Part shown: positions 16,441 to 24,451 of the stretch, piece by piece
How positions within the stretch are numbered: the first letter of the stretch is position 1
How the letters are laid out: each line of letters opens with the position of its first letter
Assembly (NCBI GenBank): GCA_018436595.1
Contig: JAHDLC010000008.1
Location: 1 to 56,335 of the forward strand
Reading direction: 5' to 3'
Length of the DNA stretch: 56,335 bases
From: Synergistaceae bacterium
GTDB lineage: Bacteria; Synergistota; Synergistia; Synergistales; Aminobacteriaceae
The notes under the pieces: model-generated
Databases searched by the model: none
What the model was told of the DNA's origin: nothing
Seen by the model: the letters and a program-made list of their open reading frames with translations, nothing else
Position numbers and translations under genes: made by a program

Positions 16441-17868
16441 TCAGTTTCTTCCCCGTATGGAGACGAAGAAAGTTCTTCCGTCCCTCCACACAAGAAGCAC
16501 CGTTGACCTGCCTCTCCGGGATGCCACCTTTTCAAGGTCTCCGGCTTTTTTGAGGCGGATGCCGTTCACTTCGAGAAGGATATCTCCTTCACGGATTCCT
16601 CCGCGGGCGGCGTAGGACCCCTCCTCCACTGCCGTGACCGCAAGACCTTCACTGTTCTTCAGATTGTGCTTTTTCTGAATTTCCTCTGAAACCGGAGCCA
16701 CTTCCAGACCAAGGTCCTTGAGCATTTTCGCTCCGTCGGAAGATGCCGCGATGGCAGTTCCTTCATTCCCCGGCATCTCGCCGAGGGTGACTGGGACATC
16801 GCTCTTCTTTTTCTGCCTGATGATGCCCAGGGTCACTTTTTCTCCTGAAAGGCGCTGCCGGATCCTGGAAACAAACTCCTGGTGGTCCTTGATCTTCTCG
16901 CCGTTCACGGTGAGAATCACGTCACCCCGCTGAAGCCCTGCCTTTTCAGCCGGAGAGTCGGCCAGGACATCGCTTATGACGGCTCCGTTTTCTTCCTCTA
17001 TTCCATAGGCTTCAGCAAAATCCCTGGTAAGGGGCTGGATGTATACGCCAAGCCAGCCCCGCTTGACGCTGCCGTAGCGTATAAGGTCATCCATAACCTG
17101 CTTTGCCATGTTCACGGGAACGGCGAATCCAATGCCCTGGGCGTATGGAACGATGGCGGTGTTTATGCCGACCACACGTCCGCTGAGATCGATGAGGGGG
17201 CCTCCGCTGTTACCGGGGTTGATGGCCGCATCGGTCTGGAGGAAACCGTCGAAATTGACATTTCCCGCGTGGATGCTACGGTTCTTGGCGGAGATGACGC
17301 CCACGGTGACGGTGTGCTCGAGGCCGAAGGGGTTGCCGATGGCGACGACCCATTCACCTACTTCGCTTTTGTCCGAATCACCGAGTTCAAGTACGGGAAA
17401 ATCCTTCCCATTTCCGTCGATTTTCAGGACGGCCAGGTCGAAGGTGGGATCCTTTCCGAGAACCTTCGCTTCGTGCACTTTTCCGTCGGAGAAGGTGACT
17501 GTTATCTTGTCAGCTCCGTCCACCACGTGGTTGTTGGTCAGAACATGGCCGTCCTTCGAGACGATGAAGCCCGATCCCCGCCCCTTCATGGGAACGGTCC
17601 GGGAAAACCGCCTGAACTCCTCACCGAAGAACTGTTTGAAAAAAGGGTCGTCGGCAAAGGGATGGACCGGTCTGGTGACCATGGTCTCCACGTCGATGTT
17701 CACCACCGCAGGGGAAAGCTCCCGTGCGATTTTCGCAACGGGGTTGCCGGAAAAGGGGTCCTGGGCAAAGGCGGGCACCGAAGCGAAAAGGGCCGCAAAG
17801 ACCAGGAGAGCTGCTAGGAGCGCTTTGGATGTTCCGAAAAACGGTAATGCTCTGTTTGCTGGTTTCAT
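16441..17868 (-). CDS. degP: Periplasmic serine protease/chaperone DegP-HtrA
   Basis: Envelope quality-control protease of 475 residues. A signal peptide ends near AFA-QD (about residue 36). The trypsin-like domain has the complete triad H114 (TNNHVVDG), D144 (TFDLAVL) and S221 (NPGNSGGP). Two PDZ domains follow (about 270-360 and 385-470), the DegP/DegQ layout. The segment ADDPFFKQFFGEEFRRF resembles the LA loop. Start ATG 17868 has GGGGGTGA upstream. It lies 81 bases after lgt with a TACAAT-like -10 in the gap but no convincing -35. It ends at the shared bidirectional terminator. Confidence 0.96.
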   Translation of the reverse strand: MKPANRALPFFGTSKALLAALLVFAALFASVPAFAQDPFSGNPVAKIARELSPAVVNIDVETMVTRPVHPFADDPFFKQFFGEEFRRFSRTVPMKGRGSGFIVSKDGHVLTNNHVVDGADKITVTFSDGKVHEAKVLGKDPTFDLAVLKIDGNGKDFPVLELGDSDKSEVGEWVVAIGNPFGLEHTVTVGVISAKNRSIHAGNVNFDGFLQTDAAINPGNSGGPLIDLSGRVVGINTAIVPYAQGIGFAVPVNMAKQVMDDLIRYGSVKRGWLGVYIQPLTRDFAEAYGIEEENGAVISDVLADSPAEKAGLQRGDVILTVNGEKIKDHQEFVSRIRQRLSGEKVTLGIIRQKKKSDVPVTLGEMPGNEGTAIAASSDGAKMLKDLGLEVAPVSEEIQKKHNLKNSEGLAVTAVEEGSYAARGGIREGDILLEVNGIRLKKAGDLEKVASRRGRSTVLLVWRDGRTFFVSIRGRN

Positions 17869-17949
17869 GGTGATTCACCCCCAAAAACGTTTTCTCCTAT
17901 TGTATTCCGAAGGATCGGCAATACATCGTTTTTTTTACGTATCCCCGTT

Positions 17950-18729
17950 TCAGCATTTTTTTCGCTCCCTCCTGTAAAGGAGAGAGCAAGCGAGCCACAG
18001 AACTCCTGAGGCGAGTACGGCAAAGGCGATTATTCTCGCGCTCCTGAGGCCTGCTGTTCCGTATTCCGCCCTGAATGGATCGGCGGTGATCCTGAGAAGG
18101 GCATAGGATACCATGAAAAGAGGCCAGAGAACCGCTCCCCTGATGCGCCTGTCCTCGCCGAAACTGAGGAGGTTGTGTTCCGTCCACTGCAGCAGGGCGC
18201 CTATGAAGAGGGCCCCGAAGGCGTAATACAGCTGGACCGGATGACGGAGCACCCCGGCAGGATCTGCCGGAAATGTTACAGCCCAGGGAACTGATGTTTC
18301 CGTTCCTCCGCAGCATCCGTTCAGGAAACACCCCCAGCGTCCCAGGGCTACCGTAAACGCCGCGGGTACTGCTGCGCTGTCAGCGGTTGCCCACACCGGG
18401 ACCCCCAGCTTCCATGACGCGGCCACTCCGGCAACACCGGCGCCCAGAAAGGCGGGAACGGCGGAAAGTCCACCTTCCCAGAAACGGAGAAGTCTCCAGG
18501 GTTCGGCGGAGTACATTTCCCAAAACTCCACGGCAGACCCTGCCCTGGCGCCGATAAGCATCCCGGTGAAGGAAAGGGCTATTATCACCCTGGCGTTGTC
18601 GTCAGGCACGGAGTAGAGCCCCGTCATCCGTCTTCTGGTCAGGATGACCGCAAGGCACAAAGCGAAGGTCCACAGCACGTAATAGCTGTGGACCTGGATT
18701 CCGGCTAATTCTAAAAAGACGGGACGCAC
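17950..18729 (-). CDS. lgt: Prolipoprotein diacylglyceryl transferase family protein
   Basis: Inner-membrane enzyme family that attaches diacylglycerol to the lipobox cysteine of prolipoproteins. The 259 residues have about seven hydrophobic segments. Family features are IQVHSYYVLW near the N-terminus, LIGARAGSAVEFWE in the second conserved block, and GRWGCFLNGCCGG in place of the enterobacterial GRIGNFINGE. The latter form occurs in divergent members, so activity on lipoproteins is likely but not certain. Start GTG 18729 lies 2 bases after the jag stop, implying co-transcription with jag. Confidence 0.82.
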   Translation of the reverse strand: MRPVFLELAGIQVHSYYVLWTFALCLAVILTRRRMTGLYSVPDDNARVIIALSFTGMLIGARAGSAVEFWEMYSAEPWRLLRFWEGGLSAVPAFLGAGVAGVAASWKLGVPVWATADSAAVPAAFTVALGRWGCFLNGCCGGTETSVPWAVTFPADPAGVLRHPVQLYYAFGALFIGALLQWTEHNLLSFGEDRRIRGAVLWPLFMVSYALLRITADPFRAEYGTAGLRSARIIAFAVLASGVLWLACSLLYRRERKKC

Positions 18730-18731
18730 CT

Positions 18732-19397
18732 TTAGGCACGCCTCCTGCCCGGACGCCTCGCGGGACCCGATGAAGAGCGGGCAGGCGTAACGGGCCAGAC
18801 GACAACTTTCCTGGTGGGTGCCTCGCCCACGGACTTCGTTTCCACGGTGCTGTCGTCCTTGAGGGTTATATGGATCACCCTCCGCTCCCAGCTGGTCATG
18901 GGCTCGAGATAAGTGGGCTTGCCCCGCTTCACCGACTTCCGCGCCGCCGCAAGGGCGAGGCGCTGGAGGCTCAGTTCCCGGCGTTCCCGGTAGCCGTCGC
19001 TGTCAAGGAAGATCCTCTCTCCCTCGTCAACTCCCCTCGTCATGAGGTTCAGCAAAAATTCCATGGATTTGAGCGTCTCTCCGTATTTTCCGATGATGAT
19101 CCCCGCATCCTGGCCTGTAAGGTTGATCCTGTTGTCATCAGCCAGTTCCGGGGTTATGTGAAGATCCATCATATCCAGGAGACGGGCCACCAACGCTTTT
19201 CCCCTGAGTGCCGAAAGAGGGGCCACAGGGCGGACTTCCACCCGGAGTTTTCTTCCGAGGAGACCGAAGAAACTCTTTTCCTCCTCTATCACCTTGACGA
19301 CCACATCTGAGGGATCGAGCCCCCACTGGCCGGCTGCCGTTTTCTGAGCTTCTTCCACGGAGGGAACGTCGAGGACGAGAACTTCGTTATCGTTCAC
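18732..19397 (-). CDS. jag: RNA-binding protein Jag/KhpB
   Basis: Cytoplasmic RNA-binding protein linked to cell division and envelope growth, 221 residues. The layout is a Jag-N domain (about 1-50, with FFGLLGRKLRVEV), a KH domain (about 75-140, GIIIGKYGETLKSMEFLLN) and an R3H domain (about 145-205, with ARKSVKRGKPTYLEPMTSWERRVIH). The tail is a short basic low-complexity stretch. Start GTG 19397 has AAAGGAGG six bases upstream. The location after yidC is the universal arrangement. Confidence 0.95.
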   Translation of the reverse strand: MNDNEVLVLDVPSVEEAQKTAAGQWGLDPSDVVVKVIEEEKSFFGLLGRKLRVEVRPVAPLSALRGKALVARLLDMMDLHITPELADDNRINLTGQDAGIIIGKYGETLKSMEFLLNLMTRGVDEGERIFLDSDGYRERRELSLQRLALAAARKSVKRGKPTYLEPMTSWERRVIHITLKDDSTVETKSVGEAPTRKVVVWPVTPARSSSGPARRPGRRRA

Positions 19398-19437
19398 AGC
19401 AATCCTCCTTTCAGGAGAGGAAGCGGCTGATCAGTCT

Positions 19438-20232
19438 TCAGTCGCCGCTTTTCGTAGGCTTGTCCTTGAAAAGGGCCGGCTTCTGCTGCATTTCAGCCGC
19501 CGTTTTTCGTGACATGCGAAGCTGCTGGACTACTCCGAGCAGGGATGAAACACCCCAGTAGAGAAGAACTCCTCCAGGCAGGCTGAGGCATATGAACGTG
19601 AGGAAAAGAGGCATGAACCAGTTCATCATGGCCATCTGCGGATTGCCGCTGGCGGTAAGCTGCTGCTGGTACCATGTCAGGAACCCGATGCCGGCGAGCA
19701 GAAGGGTATTGGCAAGATAGACGCCGATATTCAAAAGGCCTGCGGGATTCGCCATGATGCCGTAGACCACTGCCATGATACCCAGCTGTTCCTTTTCCAC
19801 TGTCAGGCCGATGGCCCGGCCGAGGGTGGTGAGCACTGAACCGTCCAGCTGGATTCCAAGGAAGGAGACACCGGAGAAGTCATAATTCGTCAGCACCTGG
19901 TAGAGAAGAATGAACACGGGAAGCTGAACAAGGAGGGGAAGGCAGCCGGCCGCAGGGTTGACCTTGTTTTCCCTGTAGAGAGCCATCATTTCCCTGTTGA
20001 GGGATTCCTTGTCGTCCTTGTACTTTTCCTGGAGCATTTTGATGCGCGGCTGGAGCTTCTGCATCTTCTGCATGCTTGCCATCTGCTTTTGCGTCAGGGG
20101 GTGCAGAAGAAGCCTGACGATCAGCGTCAGCGTAATAATTGCAAGACCCCAGGATCCGGTAAAGCCATGGACAAGCTCCATGAGCTTCATCATCAGGTCT
20201 CCACCCATTTTCCAGATTGAACCCACTATCAA
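19438..20232 (-). CDS. yidC: Membrane protein insertase YidC
   Basis: Inserts and folds inner-membrane proteins, alone or with SecYEG. The 264 residues hold the conserved five-TM core without the large periplasmic domain found in enterobacteria. Visible features are [19 protein letters not shown] with the conserved arginine of the hydrophilic groove, the cytoplasmic coiled-coil hairpin [20 protein letters not shown], and [20 protein letters not shown] basic tail ([20 protein letters not shown]) may contact ribosomes. The start is TTG 20232, overlapping the yidD stop as TTGA, with GAGG upstream. The short form with one copy here resembles Gram-positive YidC, although the cell looks diderm. Confidence 0.95.
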   Translation of the reverse strand: MIVGSIWKMGGDLMMKLMELVHGFTGSWGLAIITLTLIVRLLLHPLTQKQMASMQKMQKLQPRIKMLQEKYKDDKESLNREMMALYRENKVNPAAGCLPLLVQLPVFILLYQVLTNYDFSGVSFLGIQLDGSVLTTLGRAIGLTVEKEQLGIMAVVYGIMANPAGLLNIGVYLANTLLLAGIGFLTWYQQQLTASGNPQMAMMNWFMPLFLTFICLSLPGGVLLYWGVSSLLGVVQQLRMSRKTAAEMQQKPALFKDKPTKSGD

Positions 20233-20492
20233 TCACCGTCCTCGGAGATATAAGCCCCGCCTTTTTCATGCCGGGGCGGCACGGGGTCGTATCCCCCCGG
20301 ATGCCACGGGGCACATTTTCCTATCCTTTTTGCTGCCAGAAAAACGCCTTTCAGAAATCCATGCACCGCCAGGGCTTCCGCGGCATATTGCGAACAGGAG
20401 GGATAAAATCGGCAGTTGTGCCCGAGAAGGGGCGACACAAAAATCTGGTAGCCTCTAATCAGAACAATACCTGCCCGGGAGGCGATGCTCAC
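20229..20492 (-). CDS. yidD: Membrane protein insertion efficiency factor YidD
   Basis: Small protein that assists YidC-dependent insertion, 87 residues. Family motifs are [30 protein letters not shown] and HPGGYDPV. I chose GTG 20492 because it overlaps the rnpA stop as GTGA and has GGAAGGAAA at good spacing. An ATG at 20522 would add ten residues and overlap rnpA by 34 bases. It lies between rnpA and yidC in the usual order. Confidence 0.94.
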   Translation of the reverse strand: MSIASRAGIVLIRGYQIFVSPLLGHNCRFYPSCSQYAAEALAVHGFLKGVFLAAKRIGKCAPWHPGGYDPVPPRHEKGGAYISEDGD

Positions 20493-20893
20493 GGCTTTTC
20501 CTTCCTTCCCGCTTCCGTACATTCCCAGTCCGGTCCCGGCCAGCAGCCGGCCAGCATTCCCCGTCCGCCGAGCAACCGGGCGAGATCATAATACACCTCC
20601 CCGGCGCCTGCGGTCATCCCACCGCTCCTGAGCGATGCCACAACCCAAACTCCCTCTTTCATCCACGGCAAAAGGCGGCGAAAGCCTTCCTTCAGGATCC
20701 GCCGTCCCCTGTTTCTCTCGTGGGACTTCCCCTGGCGCTTCCCCACGGCAAACCCCACGCGCGTCCTCCCGTCGGGAGCCTCCAGAAACAGCAACCGCAC
20801 CAGCTGGCCTTTCAGTCGGTTGCCGGTGCGGAAGACAAGGTCATACTCCCACCCTCGTTGAAGGCGCGAAGACCGGGGAAAAGGGAATCTCAA
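20489..20893 (-). CDS. rnpA: Ribonuclease P protein component
   Basis: Basic protein subunit of RNase P, which matures tRNA 5' ends together with the RNA subunit. The 134 residues contain [20 protein letters not shown] at the N-terminus and the signature [23 protein letters not shown]. The family RNR motif is seen as ERNRGRR. The C-terminal 25 residues ([19 protein letters not shown]) extend beyond the core and look unconserved. It follows rpmH by 3 bases. Confidence 0.93.
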   Translation of the reverse strand: MRFPFPRSSRLQRGWEYDLVFRTGNRLKGQLVRLLFLEAPDGRTRVGFAVGKRQGKSHERNRGRRILKEGFRRLLPWMKEGVWVVASLRSGGMTAGAGEVYYDLARLLGGRGMLAGCWPGPDWECTEAGRKEKP

Positions 20894-20896
20894 CGA

Positions 20897-21031
20897 TTAC
20901 ACGGCCAGCCGTGCGCGGCCCTTTCTCCTGCGGTTGCGAAGAACCCGCCGGCCTGTCGGGGAGCTCGATCTTGCGAGGAAGCCCATCTTTCTTTTCCTCG
21001 GTCTGTTGTGGGGCTGAAACGTCTGTTTCAC
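20897..21031 (-). CDS. rpmH: 50S ribosomal protein L34
   Basis: Very basic 44-residue large-subunit protein. The sequence (KQTFQPHNRPRKRKMGFLAR, then TGRRVLRNRRRKGRARLAV) matches the family end to end. The start is GTG 21031 with GGGAGGTG upstream. First gene of the rpmH-rnpA-yidD-yidC-jag block. In many bacteria dnaA and oriC lie just upstream; here a DinG-type helicase does. Confidence 0.97.
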   Translation of the reverse strand: MKQTFQPHNRPRKRKMGFLARSSSPTGRRVLRNRRRKGRARLAV

Positions 21032-21061
21032 GATGACACCTCCCAATGGCAATAAAAACAT

Positions 21062-21081
21062 AAGCCGCTTTTCAACGGCTT
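21062..21081. terminator. Hairpin between dinG and rpmH
   Basis: AAGCCG/CGGCTT stem (21062-21067 with 21076-21081), flanked by T-rich sequence on both strands. It may end dinG transcripts, or it may be part of the rpmH 5' leader, since the rpmH promoter lies just before it. Confidence 0.45.
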
Positions 21082-21098
21082 CTTTTTTCAGCCTTGAT

Positions 21099-21127
21099 AC
21101 TATATCACACCGGTCCGGCGGGAGCAA
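21099..21127 (-). promoter_or_regulatory. Promoter of rpmH
   Basis: Minus-strand TTGCTC (21122-21127), 17-base spacer, extended -10 TGA-TATAGT (21099-21104). The -35 lies inside the last codons of dinG. Confidence 0.6.
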
Positions 21128-23072
21128 CAGATTTCGCCGCAAGGTTCGACGAGACCACAAGACGGCGGTATTTTACCTGTGGGAGAGCCGCCGGAATGTT
21201 CCAATCCCTTCTCTGGAGTACTCTTCCGTCAATGATGGCAACCCTTCCCCTGTCCTCACGTGAGCGGATGAGCCGCCCGGCAGCCTGCTTGAGGAGCATT
21301 TTCGCCTCGGGGAGAATGGTTCTGGAAAAGGCGGCTCTGCCTTCGAGAGCATTCCGTGCCTGGACAAGGGGATCTCCTGGATGGGGGAAGGGGATCCTGT
21401 CGATTATGACCTGGGTCAGGCCGTCTCCGGGAATATCCACCCCCTCCCGGAAGGAGGCGCTCCCGATGAGGACCGATGTCCTGTCCTCTCTGAACAGCCG
21501 CAGAAGCTCCGACCGGGGCAGTTCCCCCTGGACCAGAACGGTATAGTGCCTCTCTTTCCGGCGGAGCGCCCGGGCGGCTTTCCCGAGAAGACGCAGGGAG
21601 CTGAGAAGAACGAGGGTGCTTCCGCCGTTGCTCTCAACAAGTTTTTCAATAACCGAACAGACCGTATCGTCATAGGCAGGGTTCATCACGTCCATTCCCG
21701 TGTCAACAACCAGAATTTCCATCTGGGCAGGGAGATCGAAGGGAGATCCTGCGATAAAGAACCGGGTGGGCTCGATTTTTGTTTCCCGCATCCAGTAGTC
21801 CCATTTTCCTCCTGCGGTGAGGGTGGCGGACATGAAGAAAACCGAGTCAGGGGCTCCGGAGCGGAAGCTGTCCGCCAGTTCCGCAAAGGGAGCGGCGGGA
21901 GCACTTGACAGGGAGCGGCCCTCTTTCCAGTACGCCCAGGAAGGATAGTTTTTTACCTCCGTGCACCACTGCATGGCATGACGGACCCGGCGAAGCTCCT
22001 CCGCCCACACCGCCGCGGCGGACTGCTCGGGGTCAGGTTCTTCCTGCCCGTCCACGAGAGGAGCGAAGAACCTCAGAAGCTCATGTACCTTCTCTGAAAC
22101 AACCGCCTGCTGGTGCCTGAGCTCTTCACTGGGCTCCGTGAAGGACGCCTTTTTCGCAGGCACCTTGACCTCGAGCAGGTCGAAGAAACGGACCGTTTCC
22201 TGCCGTATTTCTCCCGACAGGGCGGCGATCCTGCCGGCGGATGAACCATGCTCGAGGAGCGAAGCACCTTCCGATACGGCACGGTGCCGGAGCAGCCTGG
22301 CAAAGTCGTCGGCGGACACCGACATGGCCATGGAGGATCTAGCGGCCTCTGGGATCCTGTGGGCCTCGTCGCAGATCAGAATGTCGCAGGGGACGGGAAA
22401 GGGCTTTCCCGCCCCAAGCAGATAGGAGAAAAAAAGGTGATAGTTTGCCACGACTACAGACCAGTCCTGGGCCTCCCTGAGAGCCTTCCTGGAAAAGCAC
22501 CTGTCCTTGAAGGGGCAGCGGAAGCCGAGACAGGCCCTCGATGAGGCCGCCACTCCAGCCACCGCAGGAGAATCAGGAGGCAGGCGCAGTTCCGAGAGAT
22601 CCCCCGTTTCCGTGGTCTCGAGCCACTGGGCGATGAGCATGGATGCCGCGCCTCCGTCCCCGAAGGAAAGAAAGCCTCCCCTGCCGCTTTCCGAGGCCTC
22701 GGCTGCTCTGACCAGGCAGGCGTAGTTTCCCTTCCCCTTCAGTAGGCCGAAGGGAAGAGAAAGGCCGAGCACCCTGTTGAGTGCGGGAAGATCCTTGTGG
22801 ATGAGCTGCTCCTGGAGGGGAATGCCTGCGGTAAGGAAGAGGATTTTCTTTCCCGTGGCAGCCGCTTCTGTCATGGCCGGAATGAGCAGGGCAAAGGTTT
22901 TCCCTACTCCCGGAGGCGCCTCGGCGGCAAGAATTTCACCCGGCCCCCCGAGAAGGGTTCGTCTCGCTTCCTCGGCGAGGTCAGCCTGCTGTTTCCTGTA
23001 TTCAAACGAAGGGAATATCTCTGCTAGCCTTCCGGACAGGCCGAAGAAGTTCTCCATAGGGGGTATGTCCAT
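21105..23072 (-). CDS. dinG: DinG-family ATP-dependent helicase
   Basis: XPD/DinG-type superfamily 2 DNA helicase of 655 residues. Walker A is APPGVGKT (52-59) and the Walker B/DEAH box is ICDEAH. Between them lie four cysteines in the iron-sulfur domain arrangement: NYACLVR, then ACLGFRCPFKDRCF. The C-terminal helicase lobe has GSASFREGVDIPGDGL, IIDRIPFPHPGDP and QAAGRLIRS. I placed the start at ATG 23072 (a GTG at 23075 is also possible). The frame is open another 129 codons, but that part lies antisense to rpsT and shows no family sequence. Family members unwind D- and R-loops. No exonuclease domain is fused. Confidence 0.9.
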   Translation of the reverse strand: MDIPPMENFFGLSGRLAEIFPSFEYRKQQADLAEEARRTLLGGPGEILAAEAPPGVGKTFALLIPAMTEAAATGKKILFLTAGIPLQEQLIHKDLPALNRVLGLSLPFGLLKGKGNYACLVRAAEASESGRGGFLSFGDGGAASMLIAQWLETTETGDLSELRLPPDSPAVAGVAASSRACLGFRCPFKDRCFSRKALREAQDWSVVVANYHLFFSYLLGAGKPFPVPCDILICDEAHRIPEAARSSMAMSVSADDFARLLRHRAVSEGASLLEHGSSAGRIAALSGEIRQETVRFFDLLEVKVPAKKASFTEPSEELRHQQAVVSEKVHELLRFFAPLVDGQEEPDPEQSAAAVWAEELRRVRHAMQWCTEVKNYPSWAYWKEGRSLSSAPAAPFAELADSFRSGAPDSVFFMSATLTAGGKWDYWMRETKIEPTRFFIAGSPFDLPAQMEILVVDTGMDVMNPAYDDTVCSVIEKLVESNGGSTLVLLSSLRLLGKAARALRRKERHYTVLVQGELPRSELLRLFREDRTSVLIGSASFREGVDIPGDGLTQVIIDRIPFPHPGDPLVQARNALEGRAAFSRTILPEAKMLLKQAAGRLIRSREDRGRVAIIDGRVLQRRDWNIPAALPQVKYRRLVVSSNLAAKSVAPAGPV

Positions 23073-23116
23073 CACGATTTTCTCTCTTCCTTTTTCGGGA
23101 CATTTTTTTCCATCCC

Positions 23117-23146
23117 TTGCTAATATAACAGAAATCGTGCTAGAAT
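23117..23146 (+). promoter_or_regulatory. Promoter of rpsT
   Basis: TTGCTA (23117-23122), 18-base spacer, extended -10 TGC-TAGAAT (23141-23146), 32 bases before the rpsT ATG. It diverges from dinG across a gap of about 100 bases. Confidence 0.65.
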
Positions 23147-23177
23147 GTCGTGGTTCTGGCGGGAGGAGGTGAGGTTC

Positions 23178-23453
23178 ATGCCCAACAAGAAGTCCGCAGC
23201 AAAAAGGATGAAAACCAGCGAAAAGAATAGGCTCTACAACCGTTTCTGGACGACGCGCTGCAAGAACGCCGTGAAGAAAGTCCTTGAAGCTGTTGAAAAC
23301 AAGGATACGGCCCTCGCTGAGAAGCGTCTTGCCATCGCCCAGAGCGTCATCGACAAGGCGGTTGTCAAGGGCGTTATGCATGGAAACACCGGTTCCAGAA
23401 GAAAGTCCATGGTCACGAACAAGGTGAAGACCCTTTACACTCAGTCGGCCTGA
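23178..23453 (+). CDS. rpsT: 30S ribosomal protein S20
   Basis: Helical 16S rRNA-binding protein of 91 residues. It starts MPNKKSAAKRMKTSEKN, with the family core RFWTTRCKNAVKKVLEAVENKD and C-terminal GNTGSRRKSMVTNKVKTL. ATG 23178 follows a GGAGGTGAGG. It is a single-gene unit on the plus strand with its own promoter and terminator. Confidence 0.97.
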   Translation: MPNKKSAAKRMKTSEKNRLYNRFWTTRCKNAVKKVLEAVENKDTALAEKRLAIAQSVIDKAVVKGVMHGNTGSRRKSMVTNKVKTLYTQSA

Positions 23454-23486
23454 TTTCACACCATTACGGCACGGCGGGACTATTCA

Positions 23487-23520
23487 AGCTGAGCGGACGG
23501 ACGTCCTCTCGGCTTTTTTT
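23487..23520 (+). terminator. Terminator of rpsT
   Basis: Stem AGCTGAG/CTCGGCT (one G-U) enclosing GGAC/GTCC, followed by seven Ts (23514-23520). The T-run overlaps the stop codon of the convergent holA gene. Confidence 0.85.
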
Positions 23521-24451
23521 ATTTGCTTTCTCCGCTTTCCATGCACCGGGCCAAAAGGGCTTCGAAGCCGAACCAGCCTTCCGCCGAGGAGGTTTTCTCC
23601 TTCCAGGAAAGGGCGATGAGACCGGAAGCAAGGTCTGACAGCGCCCGGGCAGAATAGTGCCTGAGGGCTTCCCTGGACATTTTCAGGGGGTATTCCTTGA
23701 TCTGGAGGACGAGACGCACCCAGTCGCCCCCCCTGTCAGGAAAAAGTCCAAGGTAGAGAGCAGGGCGGATCCTGTTGTACAGGGCAGTGACAAGGGGAAG
23801 AATGCTGTCGTCTTTCTTGAGGTGCTCAAGGCAGGAGAAGATTTCCTCCGCTCGGCCCGTGCAGAAAGCATCCAGAAAAGAAAGCATCCTGCTCTTCCCC
23901 TCGTCGAAGGAAAGATTTTTTACCATATCCCCGGTAACCACTTCCCCGGCGGCGTACCTGCCGAGCTTGTCCACTTCCGACCGGAGTTCGCCGGGGTCAT
24001 CAAGCATCTCCGCCAGGAAGGCGGCCCCGTCATCGGACAGGCGGACATTCATCCCCTTTGCCAGGGTCATGATCCACCCCTTCCGCTCCCATGGAGCAAG
24101 AGATGTGGTTCCCGCCCGCAGGAAACCGACTTTTCTCCTTGTCTCCGGGGAAAAGAGTTTCGTCGGGGCCGATTCATAGACCAACAGAATGACTTCCGCA
24201 GCTCCCTCCTCTTCGAGAAAGGGTTCCAGGGCATCAGGGAAGGGGCCGAGAAGCTCGGCCCCTTCCACTACCGTCACCCGTTTTTCGTCGAACAGGCTGC
24301 CCGTCCTGCCGGCGGAAATAAGCGCTGACCAGTCCCCTCCTTCGGAAACCCCTGACCGGGCATACCCGTCCACCGCGAGGGCGGCGAGGGTATCCTCCAG
24401 AAGCTGCCGGCCGGCGGCACCCGACGTGGTCAGCGCCTTCAGCCTGGGCAC
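23519..24451 (-). CDS. holA: DNA polymerase III delta subunit
   Basis: Clamp-loader subunit that opens the beta sliding clamp, 310 residues. The three-domain AAA-like architecture is inferred from SLFDEKRVTVVEGAELLG (typical FFxxxRLVxVxxxE-like segment, about 52-68), a divergent central domain, and the helical C-terminal collar (DSILPLVTALYNRIRPAL). The N-terminus lacks the usual clear xLLYGDExYL segment and shows TTSGAAGRQLLED instead, so this is a divergent member. The start GTG 24451 overlaps the leuS stop as TAGTG. holA beside leuS occurs in other bacteria. Moderately high certainty. Confidence 0.82.
   Translation of the reverse strand: MPRLKALTTSGAAGRQLLEDTLAALAVDGYARSGVSEGGDWSALISAGRTGSLFDEKRVTVVEGAELLGPFPDALEPFLEEEGAAEVILLVYESAPTKLFSPETRRKVGFLRAGTTSLAPWERKGWIMTLAKGMNVRLSDDGAAFLAEMLDDPGELRSEVDKLGRYAAGEVVTGDMVKNLSFDEGKSRMLSFLDAFCTGRAEEIFSCLEHLKKDDSILPLVTALYNRIRPALYLGLFPDRGGDWVRLVLQIKEYPLKMSREALRHYSARALSDLASGLIALSWKEKTSSAEGWFGFEALLARCMESGESK

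Noticed and set aside
20897-21104. oriC/dnaA region beside rpmH
   Set aside because: No dnaA gene, DnaA-box cluster or AT-rich unwinding region; a DinG-type helicase is upstream instead.
23073-23459. N-terminal extension of the DinG-type helicase
   Set aside because: The 129 extra codons lie antisense to rpsT and look unlike helicase sequence; ATG 23072 has a fitting ribosome site.
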